Numbered from the stretch's first letter, positions 6,552 through 13,924 are shown. The stretch: DNA of 13,924 bases from Calditrichota bacterium (GCA_024278715.1 JAJRSN010000376.1:1-13924), one strand, 5' to 3'. A program made the numbers and translations. Notes: a model not told the origin generated them from the letters alone.

Positions 6552-8294
6552 ATGAAGGTCATCCGGCGTTTGTTAAAACTGGCGATTCCCTACGCAAGGT
6601 GGATTGTTCTGTCCGTCTTCCTTGGCTCATTGACGATTGCCAGCGGAATCGGCTTAATGATGGCTTCGGCGTTCATAATTTCCGCCGCCGCCCTTCATCC
6701 TTCCATAGCCGAATTACAAGTCGCCATTGTCGGAGTCCGCTTCTTCGGAATAAGCCGCGGCGTGTTTCGGTATCTGGAGCGTTTAACCTCTCACGATACC
6801 ACCTTTCGCTTGCTCAGCCGATTTCGGGTGTGGTTTTATCGGGCGTTAGAACCGCTCGTGCCGGCAAAAACTCTCTATTTTAAAAGCGCCGATCTGCTTC
6901 AACGCATAGTTTCCGATATTCAGAACCTGGAAAATTTTTATGTCCGCGTAATTTCTCCGCCCGCGGTAGCAGTTATCGTTGCGGTAGTAATGAGTCTTCT
7001 TTTGAGAACCTATCACGCACAATACGCAATTATCTTCTTAATTTGTTATTCTCTTGCCGCTATCGTCATACCGTTCTTAAGCATTCAACTTAGTCGCAGC
7101 ATGGGGAAACGCATAATCGAGCTTAAAAGCGAGCTGAACGTAGCGATTTTGGACAATTTGCGCGGCATGACGGAACTGCTCACAAACAACAAACTTTCAG
7201 CCCATCGGCGTAAGGTCGCCGGACTCAGTCGCCGCTTAGCCATGCTTCAGAAAAAGATGCAAATTATTGACGCCCTGCATCAGGGTTTTATCACTCTGCT
7301 CATGTTTGGCGCCGTGGTTTTGATTTTAGTAACAGCCATCCCTGCGGTGAGGGCGGATCAATTATCCGGCGTTTATCTTGCAGTTTTGGTTTTGGGAGTT
7401 ATGGCGGCTTTTGAAGGGGTTTTGGCGCTGCCTGCAACCGCCCAGTACATGGAATCGAATACCGAAGCCGCGAAACGTCTGTTTGGGATTATCGACCGCG
7501 CTCCGGATGTCAGAGATCGGGATCAGGCGCTTTCTTTTAATCCGCAAAAAACACCCGATCTGAAATTACAAAATGTTACATTTACCTATTCCGAAGCCGA
7601 AGATCCGGTTTTGAAGAATGTCTCGTTCTTTATTCCCTTTCCGTCTAAAATCGCCGTTGTCGGTCCCAGCGGTTCAGGGAAATCCACACTGGCTAATTTA
7701 ATTTTGCGATTATGGGAAGTTAAAAACGGTAAAATTCTTATCGGAGGCGCGGACATACGAAACATAAAGCAGGAAAGTTTGCGCGAGGTTATCGGGTTTG
7801 TCTCTCAACGATTTCATCTTTTCAGCGGCACGATTGCCGACAATTTAAGGCTGGTTAATCCCGGACTTGATGAAGAAGAAATGCTCCGGTTGCTAAATCT
7901 GGTTGAGCTTACAAAAGAGGAACTTGGGACATTTTCAATTCTTGATCACAGGATCGGCGAGCACGGGGCGCGGCTGAGCGGCGGGCAGGCACAGAGGCTG
8001 GCGATTGCACAGGTTCTGGCTAAAAATCCGTCGATATTTATTTTCGATGAAATCACCGCAAATCTCGATCCGAAAACAGAACGACAGGTTTTGAAAAATC
8101 TTTTCCGGGAATTTTCAGACAGAACGGTCATTAACATTACCCATCGCCTTAATTTGATGAAAAACTACGATCGAATTTATGTTTTGCAGAACGGTCAATT
8201 GATCGAGGAAGGAAAACACGAACAATTACTTCGGCAGAATAAGGTTTACAGGCATATTTATCGAATTCAAAAGGAAAATCAATTGTTTGGGTGA
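6552..8294 (+). CDS. cydC: Heterodimeric ABC transporter CydDC, CydC subunit
   Basis: The second half-transporter of the CydDC heterodimer, 580 residues. The N-terminal membrane domain (about 1-310) contains SRGVFRYLERLTSHDTTFRL (68-87), a CydC hallmark. ATPase motifs: Walker A GPSGSGKS (371-378), signature LSGGQ (475-479), Walker B IFIFDE (495-500), H531 in ITHRLN. Both halves keep a catalytic glutamate after Walker B and a switch histidine, so both sites look competent. The start lies 4 bases after the cydD stop, indicating translational coupling. The run ends here: 130 bases later a minus-strand gene ends convergently. The only terminator-like element downstream is a 5-bp stem (TTCCG 8324-8328 with CGGAA 8332-8336) without a T-run. 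Confidence 0.93.
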   Translation: MKVIRRLLKLAIPYARWIVLSVFLGSLTIASGIGLMMASAFIISAAALHPSIAELQVAIVGVRFFGISRGVFRYLERLTSHDTTFRLLSRFRVWFYRALEPLVPAKTLYFKSADLLQRIVSDIQNLENFYVRVISPPAVAVIVAVVMSLLLRTYHAQYAIIFLICYSLAAIVIPFLSIQLSRSMGKRIIELKSELNVAILDNLRGMTELLTNNKLSAHRRKVAGLSRRLAMLQKKMQIIDALHQGFITLLMFGAVVLILVTAIPAVRADQLSGVYLAVLVLGVMAAFEGVLALPATAQYMESNTEAAKRLFGIIDRAPDVRDRDQALSFNPQKTPDLKLQNVTFTYSEAEDPVLKNVSFFIPFPSKIAVVGPSGSGKSTLANLILRLWEVKNGKILIGGADIRNIKQESLREVIGFVSQRFHLFSGTIADNLRLVNPGLDEEEMLRLLNLVELTKEELGTFSILDHRIGEHGARLSGGQAQRLAIAQVLAKNPSIFIFDEITANLDPKTERQVLKNLFREFSDRTVINITHRLNLMKNYDRIYVLQNGQLIEEGKHEQLLRQNKVYRHIYRIQKENQLFG

Positions 8295-8424
8295 ATCACT
8301 TTATTCTGATCGAAATTGAATGTTTCCGCACCGGAAGGTTAAACGCGAATATTATTTCGTTGAATAACAGACAGAATCATTATCAGAATTCAGAGAAATT
8401 TTACCGAACAGTGTTAAAAACGGT

Positions 8425-9144
8425 TCATGGCGTCAGGTCTTCCTGGTCGGCAAATTTGTACCCTACTCCCCAAATTGTTCTGATATAATTCGGGTTCGAA
8501 GGGTCCTGTTCGATTTTTGCCCTTAACCGGTTTATGTGTGAGTCAACCGTGTGTTCATATCCCGAGAACTGATGCCCCCAAACGACATTTAATAAAATTT
8601 CACGCGTAAAGGCTTTACCCGGATTGGAAATAAATAATTTTAGAAGATCGAATTCCTTTGGCGTCAGTCGCACTAAATTGTTTTCAACGGTCACCCTGCG
8701 TTTTTCGACGTTTACACGCAGTTCGCCGAAACGAAACACGCCTTCCGAAGATTCATCTTCCGGCTCCTGTTCAAAGGCTTTCACACGCCTCAATAATGAT
8801 TTTATTTTTGCCAGCAATTCAAGAATAGAAAACGGTTTGGTGATATAATCGTCGGCTCCAGATTCAAGACAAAGCACCTTGTCAAATTCTTCGTTCTTTG
8901 ATGTGAACATTAAGACGGGTAATTTTTTCTTTTTTTCACGCAAAGACCGGCACACCTCAAAGCCGTCAGTTCCGGGCAGCGTACTATCCAGCAGAACCAG
9001 CAAATATTCATTATTTAAAGCTAATTCCAGTCCCTTTGCGCCGTCGCGGGCAATATCAAGTTGAATTCCAAGGTCTTTTAAATGAAATTCAAGCAAAGAG
9101 CAAATTTCAGTATCGTTTTCGATTAATAATATATTTTTTTTCAT
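8425..9144 (-). CDS. OmpR/PhoB-family response regulator, no kinase nearby
   Basis: A two-component DNA-binding response regulator of 239 residues. The receiver domain is residues 1-120 with phospho-acceptor D53 (LLDSTLPGTDGF), T81 and K103 (ITKPF). A winged-helix OmpR-type domain covers about 136-232, with the recognition segment around HTVDSHINRLRAKIE and the closing WGVGYKF. The start at 9144 is set by GGAGG at 9151-9155, 6 bases upstream; an in-frame start at 9177 would add 11 residues without such a site. Oddity: the acidic pair of the phosphorylation pocket reads E9-N10, where PhoB has E9-D10 and CheY D12-D13, so one Mg2+ ligand is an amide. No histidine kinase adjoins it, so partner and targets are unknown. 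It may act on the neighbouring envelope genes or the convergent cyd operon; neither is shown. Confidence 0.92.
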   Translation of the reverse strand: MKKNILLIENDTEICSLLEFHLKDLGIQLDIARDGAKGLELALNNEYLLVLLDSTLPGTDGFEVCRSLREKKKKLPVLMFTSKNEEFDKVLCLESGADDYITKPFSILELLAKIKSLLRRVKAFEQEPEDESSEGVFRFGELRVNVEKRRVTVENNLVRLTPKEFDLLKLFISNPGKAFTREILLNVVWGHQFSGYEHTVDSHINRLRAKIEQDPSNPNYIRTIWGVGYKFADQEDLTP

Positions 9145-9202
9145 TTTGATCCTCCGGCAAAACCAAACCCGATTCAAAAGTTCGGCTTCATTAATTAAGT
9201 TC

Positions 9203-9228
9203 CTTATGTTTTTGAAATATCACATAAG
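9203..9228 (-). promoter_or_regulatory. Inverted repeat upstream of the response regulator
   Basis: CTTATGT (9203-9209) and ACATAAG (9222-9228) are perfect inverted copies with a 12-base spacer, centred about 70 bases upstream of the response-regulator start. The centre-to-centre distance of 19 bases would place both halves on roughly one DNA face. It may be an operator; OmpR-family proteins more often use direct repeats. Confidence 0.3.
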
Positions 9229-9550
9229 AATTCCAAATCGGCTTAAACTATATTAATACAACGGAATTGCTTTTACTTTAATTTCACGGCGCTACGAACC
9301 GCAACAAAAAAGTAAATCCGGATCGGAGACCGGTAATTAAGCGGAAGGCTAATTGTCAGTGAACGGGTTGAATAGATGAGTAGTTGTTGACTTTTGGAAC
9401 GACTTTAGAGAAGACTTGTATTTTGATAAAAAATCGATGACAAAGGGTGAGAAATTCGTGAGCAATCGCTTTAACCTCGCACCATTCTTTGCTTCGGATA
9501 TATGAGACCGAAAATTTTTTACTCAAAAAGCTTTTGCCTTTTCAGGAACA

Positions 9551-9567
9551 CAAAAAATCGCTTTTTG
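9551..9567 (-). terminator. Weak AT-rich stem after the SLBB gene
   Basis: On the minus strand CAAAAA and TTTTTG pair around a short GC-containing loop, 20 bases after the SLBB stop codon. It carries its own T-run but has little GC in the stem, so terminator strength would be low. Confidence 0.25.
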
Positions 9568-9586
9568 GGCGCAAGAGTTTAAACAG

Positions 9587-10096
9587 CTAAAATATTCTCG
9601 TCAAATAATAGACCGCAGAAAAAATTATCGCAATACTTGAAGTCACCGAGAACGCCTCTTTAATCGAATACCATCCGGTATGGTTCACATAGATAATATC
9701 CCCGGGATTTAATTTCAGCTCCTTTGATGACAGCGTGATTATGTTATCCAGATTGATTTTAATTTCTTTTTTTACGGTATCGCCGTTATCGCTCTTCAGA
9801 GTGCGAATGATCCTGATATTATTAAGTTTGGCGTAACTACTCGGTCCGCCGGCTAAAGAAATTAAACTGACCAGATCCGTTGAACTGGAGACTTCGTACA
9901 AACCGGGCTTTTGAACAAATCCCCACAAACTAACGGTAATGGTAATGTCGCCGGGTTTCGCATAGTAATAATTAACAGACCTTCCCGAAACGTTGCGATT
10001 TGCCATATTCATTTGATCGACCTGGGCAAACGCGTTTGTAATCAATATCAGACTAAAAAGTAAAAGAACTTTTGAAAACAAAGAAATTCTATTCAT
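9587..10096 (-). CDS. Short SLBB-domain polysaccharide-export protein with C-terminal membrane helix
   Basis: A 169-residue secreted or envelope protein. A signal peptide covers about 1-24, with likely cleavage at NAFA/Q. One SLBB (soluble-ligand-binding beta-grasp) domain spans about 52-98, with VSLWGFVQKPGLYEV and the LISLAGGPSSYA segment, followed by LKLNPGDIIYV (128-137) and a hydrophobic C-terminal helix (about 149-167). Full Wza-type outer-membrane exporters are about twice as long and carry an N-terminal polysaccharide export domain plus several SLBB domains, so this is a reduced version. AGGGA lies 8 bases before the ATG. It starts 16 bases after the stop of the Wzc-like gene, which marks an operon. 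Its likely role is a periplasmic or membrane-anchored adaptor for polysaccharide export together with that kinase. Confidence 0.8.
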   Translation of the reverse strand: MNRISLFSKVLLLFSLILITNAFAQVDQMNMANRNVSGRSVNYYYAKPGDITITVSLWGFVQKPGLYEVSSSTDLVSLISLAGGPSSYAKLNNIRIIRTLKSDNGDTVKKEIKINLDNIITLSSKELKLNPGDIIYVNHTGWYSIKEAFSVTSSIAIIFSAVYYLTRIF

Positions 10097-10112
10097 TTGT
10101 CATCCCTGATGG

Positions 10113-12488
10113 TTATTTTTCCGTAACTGACGATTTTTTCTTTTTGGACTTCTTTTCATCGGAATGTCCGTAGGTGTAATAGCCGTAATAGCCGTAGTAG
10201 CGGCTTTTGTATTGACCATAATAGCTTCCGTAAGCGCGTTTAATATCAAAATTATTCATTGCCACACCTAAAATATGGGCGTTAACCCGTTCCAATTGTT
10301 CGATGGAATGCTCCAACTCGTCGTAAACCGTGGTTCCGGCTAAAACAATTAACAATGTGCCTTCAACCTGCGTGGCAAGAATTGAAGCGTCGGTTACGGC
10401 TAATACCGGAGCGGTGTCAAAAATCACCACGTCGTACATACCTTTTAGTTTTTCAATCAACTCGTGGGTTTGCGGAGCGTCAAGCACTTCGGATGGATTT
10501 GGCGGAACAATACCGCAAGTAATAACGGATAAATTAGGAATAACCTCTTTATGAACGATTTCATCAAATTCATTTTTACCGAACAGGTGATTAATCAAGC
10601 CCGGTTCTTTGGATAATCCGAATAAGCGGTGAATCGAAGGGCGGCGTAAGTCCGTATCTACCAAAATTGTTTTTATTCCCGACTGGGAAAAAGTAATCGC
10701 CAGATTAGCTGCGGTGGTAGTTTTTCCTTCTTTGGGATTGGGACTGGTCACAATAAAACTTTTAAGCGGCTTATCCAATCGGGCATATTGCAAGTTAGTG
10801 CGCAATCGCCTGTAACCTTCGGCGACCGAAGACCTTGGGTTCAAATAAGAAACCAGATGTTTATCGAGTTTAACGCCCTCTTTATCGTCGGAATTGTGCG
10901 ACAACAACTGGCTATCCATACTGGGAATAATTGACAGAGGTTTCCATCCTCTCTTTTTCAAATCTTCCGGCGTTCTGATGCTGACATCCAGATATTCCAA
11001 CATGAACACTAATCCGACGCCGAGACCAAGCCCCAGCAACACTCCCAACATCAAATTCATTCGTACTTTTGGCGAAATGGGATTAGTAGGGATAATAGCT
11101 TCGTCAATAATTTCTATGTAACCGAACTGTGATTGTTCGGCTATTGTTGCTTCCTGATATTTTTCTTCTACCAATAAATACAATTTTTCGGCGCTTAACC
11201 GCGCTCTTTGCAAACGCGCAAATTCGATGCTCTTTCGAGGAATCTTTTCAAACTGACTCTTGTAATCCGCCAATACGGCGGCTAAAGCCTTCTTTTTTGC
11301 TTCCAGCGCCTGTAATTGAATTTGCGTGTCAAATATCTTCTGCTTCACTTCCACAAGATATTTAGCCGGATCGGTCAACTGCCCGGGAAGAACGGATTTT
11401 AAATAATCATTTGTTCTTTTTCGCAGCTTTTTTCTTAAATTTAATATCTGTGCGTCAATCCGCTGAAGCTTTTCTTTATAAATCGGATCTTCGGTGGCAT
11501 TGGGATTCTGGGAAATGGTGATATCCTTTTCCACCTCAAGACGAGCTATTTCTTCCTGCAAAAGCCTGATGTAAGGATCGCTTGCGTCGCTCATAATTCT
11601 GGCGACATTCGGTTCCTGCCGGGCAATCTGTTTTCGGTAAAAATCAAGCGACTGCTTCACAGACTGCAGTTCAATACCCGTGTTATCGAACTGCGCCTGA
11701 ATATCAGCCAATTGTTCGATGATTTTTTGGGATTCGGCGTCAATCGACACAATGCCCGTTTTTTCCATATAATTTTGTAATGATTGTTCGGCTTTCTGAA
11801 GTTCAACCCTCTTCAAAACCAACTGACTTTCAAGAAATTCCCGCGCAGCCTTGGAGCGCGTACGACTCATGCGCAAATTTCGTTCATAATAGGCTTTCGC
11901 GTAATTATTTGCAATCAATGCGGCGTCCCGGGGATCGGAGCTTTTAGCAATAATTTTTATGACTTCGGAATCGCGGATGGGTTCAAATTCAACGGTATTA
12001 AAAAGACTTGCCGTTAATTCCTTTTGACTGATTATTTCACGATTCAACGGATCGTCTTCCGGCGCGCGAATGCTGTTTAATAATTCCTTTGTGTCCTTAT
12101 AATAGCGTTGGTCTAATAGTTCCTTTGCAACTTCGCTTGCCACGGTTCTGGATTTCAATATTTCCAGCTCATTATTTAAATTCTGCGCCACTCCCAGACC
12201 GGTAGGGTCGAACAGAAGTAATCCACCCTGACTTTTTCCCTGGGTGTTAACCAAAACGGTCGCCATTGCCTGATACACGGGGGGACTATTAATCGTGTAA
12301 ATAACCGTAGTAATAAAAACAGTAATAAACGCAACGACAACAATCCATTTACGCCTCAGAATAATTTGTACGTAATCCTGCAATTTCATTACTTCGGCTT
12401 CGGATTCCCATCCGGGATATGTCGGAACAGTCGGCTTTCCGTTTCCCGGATAAGCCTCTCCATTCGTTATTTTTTCACCATTCATCAT
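10113..12488 (-). CDS. Polysaccharide co-polymerase with cytoplasmic BY-kinase (Wzc-like)
   Basis: An inner-membrane protein of 791 residues that controls chain length and export of a capsular or exopolysaccharide, fusing a Wzz-type co-polymerase to a bacterial tyrosine kinase. Order: N-terminal cytoplasmic tail, Wzz segment from about 34, first membrane helix about 48-65, long periplasmic coiled-coil region (about 205-445), PTNPISPKV motif (467-475), second helix about 478-497, then the kinase. Walker A is SPNPKEGKTT (582-591), Walker A' is ILVDTD (608-613), Walker B is VVIFDTAP (687-694). The C-terminus carries 11 tyrosines between 753 and 773, the autophosphorylation cluster, then a lysine-rich tail. 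AAAGG precedes two adjacent ATGs (12488, 12485), either of which may be used. It is cotranscribed with the SLBB gene. Glycosyltransferases are absent from the window, so the polymer is unknown. Confidence 0.93.
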   Translation of the reverse strand: MMNGEKITNGEAYPGNGKPTVPTYPGWESEAEVMKLQDYVQIILRRKWIVVVAFITVFITTVIYTINSPPVYQAMATVLVNTQGKSQGGLLLFDPTGLGVAQNLNNELEILKSRTVASEVAKELLDQRYYKDTKELLNSIRAPEDDPLNREIISQKELTASLFNTVEFEPIRDSEVIKIIAKSSDPRDAALIANNYAKAYYERNLRMSRTRSKAAREFLESQLVLKRVELQKAEQSLQNYMEKTGIVSIDAESQKIIEQLADIQAQFDNTGIELQSVKQSLDFYRKQIARQEPNVARIMSDASDPYIRLLQEEIARLEVEKDITISQNPNATEDPIYKEKLQRIDAQILNLRKKLRKRTNDYLKSVLPGQLTDPAKYLVEVKQKIFDTQIQLQALEAKKKALAAVLADYKSQFEKIPRKSIEFARLQRARLSAEKLYLLVEEKYQEATIAEQSQFGYIEIIDEAIIPTNPISPKVRMNLMLGVLLGLGLGVGLVFMLEYLDVSIRTPEDLKKRGWKPLSIIPSMDSQLLSHNSDDKEGVKLDKHLVSYLNPRSSVAEGYRRLRTNLQYARLDKPLKSFIVTSPNPKEGKTTTAANLAITFSQSGIKTILVDTDLRRPSIHRLFGLSKEPGLINHLFGKNEFDEIVHKEVIPNLSVITCGIVPPNPSEVLDAPQTHELIEKLKGMYDVVIFDTAPVLAVTDASILATQVEGTLLIVLAGTTVYDELEHSIEQLERVNAHILGVAMNNFDIKRAYGSYYGQYKSRYYGYYGYYTYGHSDEKKSKKKKSSVTEK

Positions 12489-12575
12489 CTAACCTTTTAT
12501 ACCACTTTTTATTGTTTTCTTTAATGAAATTCGTCTCTTAGGCGACGACCCTGTCATTTTACGAGGATAAAGCAT
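12489..12575 (-). CDS. Possible 28-residue basic leader peptide before the Wzc-like gene
   Basis: From ATG 12575 an open frame of 28 codons ends in TAG at 12491-12489, directly abutting the kinase ATG at 12488. A second in-frame ATG lies six codons in. The peptide is rich in Lys and Arg and contains SPKRRISLKKTIKSGIKG. No Shine-Dalgarno sequence is visible, and the start codon lies inside a 17-base dyad (12565-12581). It could be a translated leader coupled to the kinase gene, but an open frame of this length arises easily by chance. Confidence 0.2.
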   Translation of the reverse strand: MLYPRKMTGSSPKRRISLKKTIKSGIKG

Positions 12576-12581
12576 TTATCC
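12565..12581 (-). promoter_or_regulatory. Perfect hairpin/dyad in the leader of the Wzc-like gene
   Basis: GGATAAA (12565-12571) and TTTATCC (12575-12581) are perfect 7-bp complements with a 3-base centre. It lies about 10-30 bases after the predicted transcription start of the operon, suited to an operator or an mRNA stem. Confidence 0.35.
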
Positions 12582-12598
12582 AATCAAAAGACTTATTT

Positions 12599-12633
12599 TT
12601 TATAAGATTACAATGTACAAGTCAATAATACAA
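12599..12633 (-). promoter_or_regulatory. Candidate promoter region of the SLBB/Wzc-like operon
   Basis: Two overlapping candidates on the minus strand: TTGTAT (12633-12628) with TAATCT (12610-12605) at 17-base spacing, and TTGACT (12625-12620) with TATAAA (12604-12599) at 15-base spacing. Either gives a leader of about 100 bases before the kinase start. Confidence 0.4.
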
Positions 12634-12829
12634 AAATCAAGTTAAGTTAACCGTCGGGCAGCTCACAAATTGCTTTATTTTTATGGCACTTTTTCATTTA
12701 TTTTTTCGGAATCGGCTTCATAATGGAACCTGTTTATCTTCTCAAAAGATATTAAATCGTCCGCTTTTTTAAAATTGTTAATAATTGTTTTCCGGACAGC
12801 GCCTCAAGAATTACCGCAGTTGACCGCAA

Positions 12830-12944
12830 ATTACTCCGATTACTCGTTACTTTTCGTTAAGCGTTAAGCGTATAAGCGTTAAGCGGCTTCTCCAGTCACT
12901 CGTCACTTTGTTACTCATCACGCATTACGCATCACGCGTTACTT
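12830..12944 (-). repeat. Degenerate heptamer tandem repeat overlapping the aminotransferase stop codon
   Basis: On the plus strand the right block runs GTCACTC, GTCACTT, GTTACTC, ATCACGC, ATTACGC, ATCACGC, GTTACTT (12895-12944, one extra T at 12909), consensus RTYACKY. The left block has ATTACTC (12830, 12839), GTTACTT (12846), then CGTTAAG at 12855, 12862 and 12877 with a variant CGTATAAG at 12869. The last unit covers the stop codon of the aminotransferase gene. It resembles the short degenerate heptameric tandem repeats known from cyanobacteria and other bacteria; it has no CRISPR-like spacing. Confidence 0.75.
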
Positions 12945-13924
12945 TGTGTAAAAGGCTTTAATCTGTCTAACCACTTCATGGATTTCTTCTTTGGTATTAT
13001 AAAAATGCGGCGCAATACGCAGCCTTCCGTTACGTAGAGAACAGATGATCTTCTGCCTTGAAAGGTATTCGTACAACTGGTCGGTATCTTTTCCTTTAAA
13101 AGAATAAATTCCGGACCAGTGTTCTGTTTTCTTCGAGTTCACAAATTCCATACCGACTTGTTCCAATTCATTAACCAGAATCTCGCCCAATTGAAGAAGA
13201 TGTTTTTCGATATTGTTAAGTCCCACTTCCATCAAAAGCTCAACCGAAGCCGAAAGCCCGACAATCCCCATAAAATTTGCCGTCGCGTATTCATAACGTC
13301 TGGCATCCGGTAAAAAATCCAAGCGATAATCCAAAAAATTCCAAGCGTCTTCCACGGCAAGCCATCCGGTATAAGCGGGCTGTAAACGGGAAAACAGTCT
13401 TGGAGAAATATACATAAATCCCGCGCCCATGGGTCCCATCAACCATTTATGTCCGCCGTTGGAAAGAAAATCTATGCGGAATGTTTCCACATTTAACGGC
13501 AGCGCCCCCAAACCCTGAATGCTATCAACCGAAAAAATAATATCGTGTTCTTCACACAATTGACCGATGACTTTTAAATTATTGCGGAATCCGTTGGAAA
13601 ATTCAACATAACTAACGGAAAGTAATCGCGTGCGCGCGGATATCAGTTTCTTGATTTCCTGCGGATCGATCAAACCCGAATGTGATGGAATGAGTTTGAT
13701 TTTTACTCCGCGCCTTTCCAAGTTTTTAAAAGGATACACGTTACTCGGAAACTCACAGTCGGGAATCAGAATTTCATCGCCTTTTTGCCAATTCAATCCG
13801 TTTACCAGATGATTAAACCCTTCCGACGTGTTGGTGATAAAAGCAATACTTTCCGCTTTGGCGTTGATCATCTTGGCGATTAATTCGCGGGTTTGACGGC
13901 GAATTTTATTGACTTCCGGGAAAC
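12939..13924 (-). CDS. Class V aminotransferase-fold PLP enzyme, N-terminus beyond the window
   Basis: A PLP-dependent enzyme of the aminotransferase class V (cysteine desulfurase/isopenicillin N epimerase-like) family. The frame is open to the right edge, so the ATG at 13871 is internal: before it the frame reads FPEVNKIRRQTRELIAK, matching the family. Visible length is 327 residues; the first 50 or so are missing. Numbering from the edge: D133 and Q136 (VDSIQG) contact the pyridine ring, and K159 in GGHKW is the Schiff-base lysine. The C-terminal segment reads RNGRLRIAPHFYNTKEEI, where SufS-type desulfurases have RxGxHC with the catalytic cysteine; that cysteine is missing, so cysteine desulfuration is unlikely and a lyase, epimerase or transaminase role is more plausible. 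The substrate is unknown. The stop codon lies within a heptamer repeat. Confidence 0.88.
   Translation of the reverse strand, partial: FPEVNKIRRQTRELIAKMINAKAESIAFITNTSEGFNHLVNGLNWQKGDEILIPDCEFPSNVYPFKNLERRGVKIKLIPSHSGLIDPQEIKKLISARTRLLSVSYVEFSNGFRNNLKVIGQLCEEHDIIFSVDSIQGLGALPLNVETFRIDFLSNGGHKWLMGPMGAGFMYISPRLFSRLQPAYTGWLAVEDAWNFLDYRLDFLPDARRYEYATANFMGIVGLSASVELLMEVGLNNIEKHLLQLGEILVNELEQVGMEFVNSKKTEHWSGIYSFKGKDTDQLYEYLSRQKIICSLRNGRLRIAPHFYNTKEEIHEVVRQIKAFYTK

Larger units (their letters stand above)
9145..9586. other. 442-base stretch without a convincing gene
   Basis: This is the leader of the response regulator and the downstream flank of the SLBB gene. It holds an inverted repeat (9203-9228), a weak terminator-like stem (9551-9567), and on the minus strand from about 9541 to 9355 an open stretch of roughly 60 codons with no ATG start and no recognisable domain. 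I see no tRNA, transposon end or clear promoter. Confidence 0.5.
12489..12938. other. 450-base intergenic region before the Wzc-like gene
   Basis: From left to right it holds the possible leader peptide, the 17-base dyad, the candidate promoter, and then from 12830 the heptamer repeat. Between about 12640 and 12829 the sequence is AT-rich and I see nothing recognisable in it. No terminator with GC stem and T-run is visible after the aminotransferase gene. Confidence 0.5.

Noticed and set aside
8291..8488. Short plus-strand frame overlapping the cydC stop and running into the response regulator gene
   Set aside because: No ribosome-binding site or domain, and it overlaps a well-supported gene on the other strand.
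9145..9586. Histidine kinase or tRNA in the gap beside the response regulator
   Set aside because: No long frame with kinase motifs, and no cloverleaf with a T-arm consensus could be found by eye on either strand.
12830..12944. Repeat cluster as a CRISPR array
   Set aside because: Units are 7 bases, degenerate and adjacent, with no 25-40-base spacers and no cas genes.

Overview
The window comes from a Gram-negative-type bacterium of moderate GC content (roughly 40-45% by eye). A lipoprotein with a lipobox and a Wzc-like chain-length kinase paired with an SLBB protein both imply an outer membrane. A complete cytochrome bd operon implies oxygen respiration at low oxygen or under stress. The protein style fits the FCB group or Calditrichota, but this is an impression and no marker gene settles it.

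Layout. Positions 1-40 hold the first codons of a minus-strand gene that leaves the window; its leader contains a nested stem-loop. A HAD-family hydrolase (270-962, +) converges, with 3 bases between them, on a repeat-built lipoprotein (966-1595, -). From a divergent promoter region, an Rrf2-family regulator (1740-2189, +) is followed within 37 bases by cydA and cydB, then after a 186-base spacer by cydD and cydC (to 8294). An OmpR-type response regulator (8425-9144, -) ends convergently with cydC. After a 442-base non-coding stretch, two minus-strand genes form an envelope polysaccharide pair: a short SLBB protein (9587-10096) and a polysaccharide co-polymerase/BY-kinase (10113-12488). A 450-base gap with a possible leader peptide and a degenerate heptamer repeat separates these from a class V aminotransferase-fold protein (12939 to the right edge, -).

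How the genes work together. The core is a self-contained cytochrome bd module: CydA and CydB form the quinol oxidase, CydD and CydC form the heterodimeric ABC transporter needed for its assembly, and an Rrf2-type regulator with three clustered cysteines (the iron-sulfur ligand pattern of IscR/NsrR/RirA) lies first in the run. By inference this regulator senses redox, iron, NO or oxygen and controls the oxidase. Possible control points are a palindrome at the predicted start site of the rrf2 transcript, alternative hairpins between rrf2 and cydA, and a hairpin plus a TTGACA promoter with an overlapping inverted repeat before cydD. The SLBB/kinase pair would act in export and chain-length control of a surface polysaccharide, but no glycosyltransferases are in view.

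No clearly new system is present. The observations most worth checking are the rrf2-cydA attenuator-like leader, the heptamer repeat running over the aminotransferase stop codon, the unusual acidic pocket of the response regulator and the structured leader at the left edge.
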